NCBI GenBank assembly: GCA_030041195.1
Contig: JASHOI010000699.1
Location: 1-10,243 of the forward strand
DNA from: Streptosporangiaceae bacterium
GTDB lineage: Bacteria; Actinomycetota; Actinomycetes; Streptosporangiales; Streptosporangiaceae
DNA: 10,243 nucleotides
Direction of reading: 5' to 3'
The notes beneath the pieces are model-generated. The model had not been told where the DNA came from. It ran no database searches and saw nothing but the letters and a program-made list of their open reading frames with translations. Within the stretch, counting starts at the first letter, position 1; every line of letters starts with the position of its first letter. Shown here piece by piece: positions 1 through 6,522 of this stretch. The position numbers and the translations under genes were made by a program.

Positions 1-2451
1 CGGCGATCCGGGGGTCTGTCCGGCCAGCAGGCTGAGGATCTTGGCGATCATGGCACCATGGGCGGTGCGCTGCCGGGCATGGCGCTTGAGCAGATCGGGT
101 GCCGGATCTAGCAAGAACAAGAACAGTGCGCCGTCGGGTTCAGCGAGGTCGAGGGCGCGCTCGAGCGCGCGGCCAGCGGCGACGGGGTCCCCGAGCGCGT
201 CCTGGGCAATTGCCTCCAGCAGAAAGGCATGAGGTAGCCAGCCCCAGGGGAGCGCCGACGCCGGGCTGTCGAGGACCGGTGCAAGGGCGGCGGCCGCCGC
301 ACTCGGGTTACCTTGCGCTAGCCGTAGAGCGGCAGCCGCAGTGCATATCTCTGCGCGTTCGCGGTCTTGACTGCCGAAGCCAGCCAGGATTTGCTCGGCC
401 GCCTCGGTATCCCCGAGACGGGCCAGGGTGTACAGCAGCATGGCCCGTGCCCGCGCCAGGAGCAGGTTTGGCGCGTCCAGGCGCTCGGCCAGCCGCTCGG
501 CGGCCCGGAATGCAGCCAGCGCTGCGGCGTCCCGGCCGCGCCCCAGCTCGAGCCGTCCGCGGAAGTACTGCGCCGCCAGCCTGGCCGCGGGTTCGGTATC
601 CTCTGTGATCGTTCGCTCGGCGCGGTGAACCCAGGCCTCTGCCTCTTCAGGCCTGCCCTGCCCAACGAGCACGGATCCGAAGGTCAGGTACGCGATGCCG
701 ACGGCCGGGTCTTCGGTCCAGCCGTGCTGCCGAGCCAGTTCGATTGCTTGCATGCTGAGCTCGGCTGCCCGTGCGGCCGAGCGGTAGATCTCAACAGCTG
801 CCTGGTACGCCAGTCCGGTGAACTCTAGGAACGGCCGTCCGATGCGACGCGCCAGCGCAATCCCCTGGTCCAGGTGCCGCTCCGCTTCCTCGAACCGCGT
901 GGTCCAGACCTCAGTGCTGCCCAGGGTGATCAGTGCCAGCGCGCGCAGTTCCTCGCCCAGGCCGAGCTGTGCCGCTAGCGGTGCCTCGGCCAGGGCCTGC
1001 AGGCCCTCCGCTTCCTTCGCGACTTCCGGCAGGTTCCCGCGCTGCCGGGCGTGAACCAGCCGTATGACGCCGACCAGAACCTGAAACTTGCCACGCCGGC
1101 TGGCCTCCACCGAGCCCGATCCCTGCTCCGCTAGACGCAGATACCGCTCCGCCGCTTCGAGCGATCCACGGGCCAGCTCATCGGCCGCGACCAGCCCGGC
1201 CAGCTCCGCATCCGTTGCGCTGGCCTCGGCCGGGAACCCGGCCAGCAGCGCGTGAATGGTCGCGGCCTGGCCTGCGAGGTGCAGGCCTGGCTTGTTGTCG
1301 GCGAGCAGCCGGGTGGCCATGGCCCAGTCACCGGCGGCCTGGGCCTGGCGGACGGCCTCTACCGGGAAGCCGTGCCCGCTGAACCACTCCGCTGCCGCTC
1401 GGTGCAGCGTCGCTACCTCGCCCGGTGCAGTGCGGCGCAGCTCCCGCTGAAGCAGGTCGGAGAAAAGATGGTGGTAGCGAAACCAGGACCGCGCCGCGTC
1501 CAGGGCGATAACGAACGCGTTCGCTTCCTCCAGGTCCTGCAGCACGCGCTCCCCGCCGGTGCCTCCGGTCAGCACGTCGGCGAGCTCGCCGTTGACTTGA
1601 TCCAGCACGCTGGTCCGCAGCAGCAGCCGCTGCACGTCGAGGCTGCGTCGACCCAGCACCTCTGCCAGCAGGTACTCGGCCACAGTCCGCTCGCTACCGG
1701 AGAACTCCGCTGCGAACCGTTCCGGCTCGGGGTGCGCGGCCAGCGACAGCGCCGCCAGTCGCAGCCCGGCGGCCCACCCCTCGGTCCGCTCGTACAGCGA
1801 CGCCAGCGCCGGCTCAGCCAGCTCTACCGCAGCCCTCCGCAACAGCTCGCGCGCCTCCTCGAGCGTGAACCGCAGATCTTCCGTGCGCAGCTCGGTCAGC
1901 TCACCCTGCAGCCGAAGCCGGTGCAGCCCCAGCCGCACGTCATGCCGGGTGGCCAGGACGAACCGCAGTTCCTGCGGCCCGCGCATCACGAGCAACTCCA
2001 GCTGGCGCAGCGTCTCGTCCGAGTCGAGCTCGTGCACGTCATCGATCACGAGCCAGACCCGGTCCTCCAGCCGTGCCAGGTCTTTCATCAGCCGCTCGGC
2101 GACCGCCCACCCATCCATGTCTGGCGCCGCAGTCAACGGGCGCACCAGCGCCGACCCCGGACCCGTCCGCCGCAGCGCGCCGAGCACCGCCAGCCAGAAC
2201 CTCAGCGGGTCACGCTCGTCCCGCCCCACCGCAACGGACGCCACGCGACCGGTTGGAGCCGCCTCGGCGATCCACGATCGCAGCAAGACGGTCTTTCCGC
2301 TCCCGGGCGGCGCCGACACGACAGTCACTCGGGCAGGCGCCCCGAGCCGGGCCAGCAGCGCGGGACGGGACACCACGGGCCCCGTGCCCTGGCCAGCGAG
2401 CCAGCTGGCCACTGCACCCGGTCCCTGCGCAGATCCCACGGCGACGATCAT
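1..2451 (-). CDS. LuxR-family (MalT/LAL-type) STAND ATPase transcriptional regulator, partial (C-terminus beyond left edge)
   Basis: An open frame of 817 codons reads from ATG 2451 down to base 1 with no stop, so the 3' end is outside the window. Seen: Walker A APPGSGKT at residues 47-54; Walker B LVIDDVHEL at 134-142; a sensor-like ATRHD at 167-171; the EGWAAGLRLAAL block at 224-235; and a winged-helix-like WFRYHHLFSDLL stretch at 323-334. All are typical of MalT/LAL regulators. From about residue 400 on it is helical and Ala/Leu/Glu-rich, like the TPR-type sensor domain. The last visible residues (RHARQRTAHGA...ILSLLAG) resemble the linker just before the LuxR helix-turn-helix, which is therefore probably cut off. 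ATG 2451 is the first ATG after an in-frame TGA six codons upstream; no strong Shine-Dalgarno is visible. It is transcribed divergently from the antiporter/reductase operon and is the natural candidate for its regulator (inference). The inducer is unknown. Confidence 0.9.
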   Translation of the reverse strand, partial: MIVAVGSAQGPGAVASWLAGQGTGPVVSRPALLARLGAPARVTVVSAPPGSGKTVLLRSWIAEAAPTGRVASVAVGRDERDPLRFWLAVLGALRRTGPGSALVRPLTAAPDMDGWAVAERLMKDLARLEDRVWLVIDDVHELDSDETLRQLELLVMRGPQELRFVLATRHDVRLGLHRLRLQGELTELRTEDLRFTLEEARELLRRAAVELAEPALASLYERTEGWAAGLRLAALSLAAHPEPERFAAEFSGSERTVAEYLLAEVLGRRSLDVQRLLLRTSVLDQVNGELADVLTGGTGGERVLQDLEEANAFVIALDAARSWFRYHHLFSDLLQRELRRTAPGEVATLHRAAAEWFSGHGFPVEAVRQAQAAGDWAMATRLLADNKPGLHLAGQAATIHALLAGFPAEASATDAELAGLVAADELARGSLEAAERYLRLAEQGSGSVEASRRGKFQVLVGVIRLVHARQRGNLPEVAKEAEGLQALAEAPLAAQLGLGEELRALALITLGSTEVWTTRFEEAERHLDQGIALARRIGRPFLEFTGLAYQAAVEIYRSAARAAELSMQAIELARQHGWTEDPAVGIAYLTFGSVLVGQGRPEEAEAWVHRAERTITEDTEPAARLAAQYFRGRLELGRGRDAAALAAFRAAERLAERLDAPNLLLARARAMLLYTLARLGDTEAAEQILAGFGSQDRERAEICTAAAALRLAQGNPSAAAAALAPVLDSPASALPWGWLPHAFLLEAIAQDALGDPVAAGRALERALDLAEPDGALFLFLLDPAPDLLKRHARQRTAHGAMIAKILSLLAGQTPGSP

Positions 2452-2663
2452 CGCACGACGCCCGTTCGGTCACCTACATCGAGACAGCGCGGCCACGGGG
2501 TGGCCGCAGGCGGGCAAGCGGGCTGAGATCACATCGCTGATGTGACGCCAGCTCACATCGTTGGACGGCAACCTGAAGCGGAACCGGTCAGCCAGCGTCT
2601 TCGCGCGTCTTCGGTGAACGGCTCGGCCATCCCGGCCGCTAGCTACAGAGCAGAGGAGTCACG
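2452..2663. promoter_or_regulatory. Divergent promoter region between the LuxR-type regulator and the four-gene operon
   Basis: These 212 bp separate two divergent start codons and hold no convincing ORF, so both promoters should lie here. The clearest element is the half-site array at 2529-2559, listed separately. A TTGGAC resembling a -35 hexamer occurs at 2561-2566 on the plus strand, but no good -10 follows at the usual spacing, so promoter positions are not assigned. The proximal end carries the ribosome binding site GAGGAG (2653-2658), five bases before the ATG of the SnoaL-like gene. Confidence 0.6.
2529..2559. promoter_or_regulatory. Operator-like array: three alternating 7-bp half-sites
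   Basis: TCACATC (2529-2535), GATGTGA (2539-2545) and TCACATC (2553-2559) are perfect copies in alternating orientation. They form two overlapping perfect dyads: one with a 3-bp spacer and one with a 7-bp spacer. The second has TGTGA-N7-TCACA, one base longer than the Crp/GlxR consensus spacer of 6. The array lies about 80 bp upstream of the regulator start and about 105 bp upstream of the operon start, a sensible place for a shared operator. The bound protein is unknown: the divergent LuxR-type regulator or a Crp-family protein are both possible. Confidence 0.55.
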
Positions 2664-3107
2664 ATGACTACCACAACCCGCACCGCCCATCTGCTGGCCC
2701 GCATGACCGACGGCGACGACATGTTCAACGCGCGCGATTTCACTGGGCTCGATGAGGTCCACCATCCCGACATGATCGCCTACATGACCGGCTTGGCCCA
2801 GCCCATCTACGGCCGCGCAGCCCACTCGAAGGCCATGAAAGACCTGGTCAAATCCTTCCCCGACATCCGCGTCCACACCCCGTACCCAATCCAGTTCGGC
2901 GCCGGCGACTGGATCACCGTCGTCACCAACGTGACCGGCACCTTCACCGGCGAGCTGGCCCTCCCCGACGGCACCGTAGTGCCGCCGACCGGCAAGGCGT
3001 TCGACCTGGAGTTCGGCCAGACCTCCAAGTGGGAAGGTGACCAGCTCATCGTCATCTCCGCCTTCTGGGACGCTGCCCTGCAGGCCCGCCAGCTCGGCAT
3101 GACCTGA
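2664..3107 (+). CDS. SnoaL-like / ester cyclase family protein (NTF2-like fold)
   Basis: A 147-aa protein of the size and pattern of SnoaL-like polyketide cyclase / ester cyclase proteins: an N-terminal helix, DEVHHPDMIAYMTG (residues about 30-43), a central helix followed by FPDIRV (about 65-70), then strands carrying VTGTFTGEL and a C-terminal strand with the typical W at WEGDQLIVISAFWD. The start is fixed by GAGGAG at 2653-2658, five bases before the ATG. It is the first gene of the operon; the antiporter follows after 48 bp. SnoaL-fold proteins include aldol cyclases, hydroxylases and many uncharacterised small-molecule binders, so the exact reaction cannot be read from sequence. The presence of quinone-related genes downstream suggests an aromatic or polyketide-like ligand (inference). 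Confidence 0.8.
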   Translation: MTTTTRTAHLLARMTDGDDMFNARDFTGLDEVHHPDMIAYMTGLAQPIYGRAAHSKAMKDLVKSFPDIRVHTPYPIQFGAGDWITVVTNVTGTFTGELALPDGTVVPPTGKAFDLEFGQTSKWEGDQLIVISAFWDAALQARQLGMT

Positions 3108-3155
3108 ACGCCCGTTCAGTCCGGTCGGCCCGCCGCCGAAGGAGGCATCCGACCC

Positions 3156-4523
3156 GTGAGCACAGCGGGCGTCAGCGGACTGCTCGTCATCAGCATGATT
3201 GCGCTCGCGGCGCCCGTACTTGCGGTCGGCGTTCAGCGGGCAAGGGTTCCAGACGTCGTCATCGAGATCGTCGCCGGAATAGTCGTCGGCCCGTCTGTCC
3301 TCGGCTGGGTGAAGATCGACCAGCCTGTCGGTCTGGTGGCGCTGCTCGGCCTCGCGTTCTTGCTCTTCCTGGCGGGGCTCGAGATCGACCTCAAGGTCAT
3401 TACCCCCAGCCGGCTCCGCGCCCCGCTTGCCGGCTACGCCGCCTCGCTGCTGCTCGGGTCGGCCGCCGGGTTCGCGTTCCACGCCGCCGGGTGGGTCCGA
3501 AGCCCGCTGTTCCTCGCCATCACGCTATCGTCGAGCTCCCTGGGGCTCGTCGTGCCAGTTCTCGCCGACGCTCTTCAGTCCCGGACACTCCTTGGCCAGC
3601 TGACAATCGCGGGCGCGACCCTCGGCGAGTTCGGGGCAATCACGCTGCTGTCGCTGTTCTTCTCGGCAACCCGGGCGGGAACCGCCAGCAATGCCATCAC
3701 GTTCGGGATCTTCGGCGTCGCCGCCGCTGCGATCGGGCTGACCCTCAGCCGCGCCGACCGCAGCCTGCGGCTGGACGCCTTCCTCACCCGGCTGCAGGAC
3801 ACGACGGCCGAGATCCGGGTCCGGATCGCCGTCGCACTCCTCGTCGGGTTCGTTGCGCTCGCGGCGAAGATCGGACTGCAGATCATCCTTGGCGCCTTCC
3901 TCGCCGGCGTCATCCTCAACATCGTCGACCGCGACACTGCCAGTCACCCGCTTTTCCGCACGAAGCTCGACGGGCTGGGCTACGGCTTCCTCATCCCGGT
4001 GTTCTTCGTCTCCAGCGGCGTCCAGTTCGACCTCACCGCCCTGACGCACAGCCCCTCTGCGCTGGCGAAGATCCCGCTGTTCCTGCTTGCACTACTGGCC
4101 ATGCGCGGCGCACCCGCAGCCCTTTACCTGCGGACTGTCGGCAGCCGCGGCGCGGTCGCTGCCGGGCTTCTGCAGGCCACATCGCTTCCCGTCATCGTCA
4201 CGGCAGCATCAATCGGAGTCGCGACCCGCGCCATACCGGCTGTCACCGCATCGGCGCTGGTCGCCGCCGGCCTGCTGTCGGTGCTCATCTTCCCGGCAGC
4301 AGCGGTCGCTGTGATCGGCGCCGGCCGGCCCGAGCCGGACGAGCCAACTGCCACAGCGCCGGAAACCGACCACCCGCCGGCCAGGGCGGCCCGACGGCGC
4401 GCAACCCGCAGCACCAGGCCTAGCAGCAAGTTCCGGCTACCAGATCGCTTCAGGAGGACTCATGACCAAGCCCGTCTACGCCGTCACCGGTGCCTCAGGC
4501 CGCCTTGGCCGGCTCGCAGTTGA
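3156..4523 (+). CDS. CPA2-family cation:proton antiporter (Kef/NapA-type membrane protein)
   Basis: A 455-aa integral membrane protein with about a dozen hydrophobic segments between residues 5 and 390. Family-like stretches are IVAGIVVGPSVLG (38-50), FLLFLAGLEIDL (68-79), TLSSSSLGLVVPVLAD (123-138), LGAFLAGVILN (245-255) and FLIPVFFVSSGVQFDL (278-293). This is the Na+/H+ exchanger domain of CPA2 antiporters, which swap K+ or Na+ for protons across the cytoplasmic membrane. No TrkA-N/RCK domain follows. The segment that usually carries the ion-binding Asp reads ATLGEFGAI, with Glu158 instead. GTG 3156 is preceded by AAGGAGG (3139-3145) with a 10-base spacer. Residues from about 391 form an Arg/Pro-rich soluble tail that overlaps the next gene by 62 bp. 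Which ion is carried cannot be decided. The adjacent quinone reductase recalls KefC with its KefF subunit. Confidence 0.88.
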   Translation: MSTAGVSGLLVISMIALAAPVLAVGVQRARVPDVVIEIVAGIVVGPSVLGWVKIDQPVGLVALLGLAFLLFLAGLEIDLKVITPSRLRAPLAGYAASLLLGSAAGFAFHAAGWVRSPLFLAITLSSSSLGLVVPVLADALQSRTLLGQLTIAGATLGEFGAITLLSLFFSATRAGTASNAITFGIFGVAAAAIGLTLSRADRSLRLDAFLTRLQDTTAEIRVRIAVALLVGFVALAAKIGLQIILGAFLAGVILNIVDRDTASHPLFRTKLDGLGYGFLIPVFFVSSGVQFDLTALTHSPSALAKIPLFLLALLAMRGAPAALYLRTVGSRGAVAAGLLQATSLPVIVTAASIGVATRAIPAVTASALVAAGLLSVLIFPAAAVAVIGAGRPEPDEPTATAPETDHPPARAARRRATRSTRPSSKFRLPDRFRRTHDQARLRRHRCLRPPWPARS

Positions 4524-6018
4524 ACAGCTCACAGCCCGTGGCATGCCCCCGTCGGATATCGTCGCCCTGGTCCGCACGCCGGCTAAGGCCGTCAGCCTCG
4601 CAGCGTCCGGCGTGCAGGTGCGCCAGGCGGACTATTCCCGCCCCGCGACCCTGGCTCCCGCTCTCTCCGGCGTCAACCGCCTGCTGCTTGTATCCGGCAG
4701 CGAAGTCGGCCATCTGGTCCCCCAGCACACCAACGTCATCGAGGCCGCGAAAACCGCTGGGATCTCGCACATCGCATATACCAGCATGCTTAATGCCGAT
4801 CACTCGACCAGCCCGCTAGCCGGTGAGCACCGCGAGACCGAGCGTGTCCTCCGCGAGGCGGCCGTGCCCCATACCGTGCTGCGCAACGGCTACTACACCG
4901 AGGGCTACGCCGACCATCTCGGCGAGTACCTAGCCGCTGGCGAGATAATCGGCGCGGCCGGCCACGGCAGGATGTCCACCGCCACCCGCCAGGACTACGC
5001 CACCGCAGCAGCCGCGGCACTGTTCAGCGACGCGGCCGGGAACCGGACCTACGAACTTGGCGGCCCAGCCTACGACGTTACCGAGCTCGCCCAGATCATC
5101 GGCGACGTCACCGGCACGAAGGTCGCCTACCGCGACCTGTCCGCAGGCGGATACGCGGCCGAACTCCAACGATCCGGCGTCGACGAGACCACCGCTCGGT
5201 TCGTCGCGGCCCTGGATGTCGCGGTCGCCCGCGGCGACCTGGAGACAACCAGCACCGACCTGGCGGATCTGCTTGGCCGGCCTGCTACCGGTCCCGCTGA
5301 CGTCGTGCACGCGGCTTACGATCTGCTCAAGGTAACGTCCAGGACGGCGGTCATCGGGCTCATCGGCGCCGGCCGTATCGGAGGGACCTTGGCCGGGCTG
5401 GTGGCCGACGCCGGCTACCACGTCGTGCTCAGCAACGACCGCGGGCCCGCCGCCCTCAGCGACCTGGTCGCTCGGCTCGGCCCAGGTGCCCGCGCCGCCA
5501 CGCCGACCGAAGCTGCCGGGGCCGCGGACCTCGTCATAGTGGCTGTTCCCCTCTCGGCTTATCGCGAGATTCCTGCCGGGCAACTCGTCGGCAAAGTCGT
5601 CCTCGATGCCACCAACTACATGCCCGACCGGGATGGCCACATCGCCGAGCTGGACGACGAGAGCGCCACATCATCACAGCTGCTGCAGGCCCGCCTGGCC
5701 GGCTCGCACCTGGTCAAGGCCTTCAACACCGTATTTTTCGAGCACCTCCCGGCCCTAGCCCGGCCGCACGGCGCCGCCGACCGCAGCAGCCTTGCCATCG
5801 CCGGCGACGACCAGCTCGCAAAAAACACCGCGAGCGCCTTCATCGACGCCATCGGATACGACCCCTACGACGCCGGCTTGCTCAGCGAAGGCTGGCGCTT
5901 CCAGCCCGGCGCTACCCCGTACGCGTACGGCACCGGGGGATCCTTCGACCACCCGCAGCCGGCCTCGGCACAGCACATCGCTGATCTGCTCGCGCGCGCC
6001 AAGCACAACGTCAAGTGA
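4462..6018 (+). CDS. Fusion: NmrA/QOR2-type NAD(P)H:quinone reductase + F420/NADP-oxidoreductase-type Rossmann domain
   Basis: 518 aa with two nucleotide-binding domains. Residues 1 to about 290 are an atypical short-chain dehydrogenase of the NmrA/QorB class: TGASGRLG at 9-16, VRTPAK (37-42) after the second strand, and the YTSMLNAD (106-113) and LRNGYYTEGY (140-149) blocks typical of these quinone reductases. Residues about 295-518 restart with a second Rossmann fold, IGLIGAGRIGG (298-308), then VIVAVPL (358-364), LDATNYMPDRDG (381-392), LVKAFNTV (417-424) and an RF-x-PG-containing end (479-483). That is the layout of F420H2:NADP oxidoreductase-like proteins. No start codon with a ribosome binding site is seen at the junction near 5330, so this reads as one polypeptide. 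AGGAGG (4452-4457) lies four bases before the ATG, inside the antiporter reading frame. Likely role: two-electron reduction of quinones with NAD(P)H, perhaps coupled to cofactor exchange (inference). True F420 use is unproven. Confidence 0.87.
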   Translation: MTKPVYAVTGASGRLGRLAVEQLTARGMPPSDIVALVRTPAKAVSLAASGVQVRQADYSRPATLAPALSGVNRLLLVSGSEVGHLVPQHTNVIEAAKTAGISHIAYTSMLNADHSTSPLAGEHRETERVLREAAVPHTVLRNGYYTEGYADHLGEYLAAGEIIGAAGHGRMSTATRQDYATAAAAALFSDAAGNRTYELGGPAYDVTELAQIIGDVTGTKVAYRDLSAGGYAAELQRSGVDETTARFVAALDVAVARGDLETTSTDLADLLGRPATGPADVVHAAYDLLKVTSRTAVIGLIGAGRIGGTLAGLVADAGYHVVLSNDRGPAALSDLVARLGPGARAATPTEAAGAADLVIVAVPLSAYREIPAGQLVGKVVLDATNYMPDRDGHIAELDDESATSSQLLQARLAGSHLVKAFNTVFFEHLPALARPHGAADRSSLAIAGDDQLAKNTASAFIDAIGYDPYDAGLLSEGWRFQPGATPYAYGTGGSFDHPQPASAQHIADLLARAKHNVK

Positions 6019-6077
6019 ATGAACGACACCCGTGGCCGCTGCGGCAGGCAGCGCAGCCCGATCCCGAGGAGCCAGTG

Positions 6078-6392
6078 ATGCCCGAAGTCGTATTCGTGTC
6101 CACGCTAGAGCCGAAGCACGGACGGCACAACGAGCTGGTCGAACTGCTGGCGGAGCTCGCGAAGCACATCCGTGGCGAACCGGGCTGCCTGCAGTACTCG
6201 GTGTACCGCCCGCTCGGCGAGGAGAAGGGCTCGCTCCTGGTCATCCAGAGGTACACCTCGCTCGAGGCGTACCAAGAGCACAGCTCGTGGGCGCGCGGCC
6301 AGGCACCCAGGATCAGCGAGCTCCTCGCAACGCCTCTCACCCCTCCCGTCCTGTTCGAACCGGTCCCGCTAGGGGACGACGCGGCGAAGTAA
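6078..6392 (+). CDS. Antibiotic biosynthesis monooxygenase (ABM)-domain protein, YgiN-like putative quinol monooxygenase
   Basis: A 104-aa protein covering one ABM domain: VVFVSTLEPKHGRHNELVELL (split as strand then helix, residues about 4-24), the family hallmark EPGCLQYSVYRP (about 35-46), a strand at LLVIQRYTSLEAYQEH, and a short C-terminal strand. ABM proteins are small dimeric ferredoxin-like folds that oxidise phenols or quinols without a bound cofactor, or act as quinol monooxygenases (YgiN). ATG 6078 is chosen because GAGGAG (6066-6071) lies six bases upstream and the domain begins right there. A GTG at 6015 gives 21 extra residues that look unrelated to the family. It lies 59 bp after the reductase fusion and closes the operon; its pairing with a quinone reductase fits a quinone/quinol cycle. 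Confidence 0.82.
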   Translation: MPEVVFVSTLEPKHGRHNELVELLAELAKHIRGEPGCLQYSVYRPLGEEKGSLLVIQRYTSLEAYQEHSSWARGQAPRISELLATPLTPPVLFEPVPLGDDAAK

Positions 6393-6492
6393 CGGCGGCT
6401 CGGTTCGGGAAGGCGCCGGAGTTGATCTCTTCTGCGGGTAGGCGGCGAGAGTGGGTCAGCTTCGTGCAGGGCAGGAATGGCGTGCCCACAGT

Positions 6493-6511
6493 GCCCGTGG
6501 CTTCCGCGGGC
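6493..6511. terminator. Possible bidirectional stem-loop terminator between convergent genes
   Basis: GCCCGTGG (6493-6500), loop CTT, CCGCGGGC (6504-6511) form an 8-bp stem with one G-U pair. It lies in the 130-bp gap between the operon end (6392) and the convergent flavoreductase stop (6523). There is no T-tract on either strand; terminators of this kind are common in actinomycetes but hard to prove by eye. Confidence 0.35.
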
Positions 6512-6522
6512 TAGGAGCCGCT

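Noticed and set aside
99..608. Plus-strand open frame of 169 codons
   Set aside because: Antisense to the TPR-like part of the regulator; Arg/Pro/Ala-rich composition and no ribosome binding site.
1252..2526. Long plus-strand open frame of 424 codons
   Set aside because: It lies antisense to the LuxR-type ATPase, whose motifs are unmistakable. Its translation is rich in Gln/Arg/Pro/His with no recognisable domain, as expected from the opposite strand of a GC-rich gene.
2643..3482. Minus-strand open frame of 279 codons opposite the SnoaL-like gene and antiporter start
   Set aside because: Antisense shadow: the plus-strand genes have clear families and ribosome binding sites, while this frame is Gly/Asp/Glu-rich without any domain.
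3491..4423. Plus-strand open frame of 310 codons inside the antiporter
   Set aside because: An out-of-frame reading of the antiporter gene, Arg/Pro-rich, with no hydrophobic segments or motif.
4930..5640. Minus-strand open frame of 236 codons opposite the reductase fusion
   Set aside because: Antisense to a gene with two clear Rossmann motifs; Gly/Val/Asp-rich shadow with no domain.
6015..6077. Upstream GTG start for the ABM-domain protein
   Set aside because: It overlaps the stop of the reductase gene and adds 21 residues before the domain; ATG 6078 has a well-spaced GAGGAG and begins exactly where the family begins.
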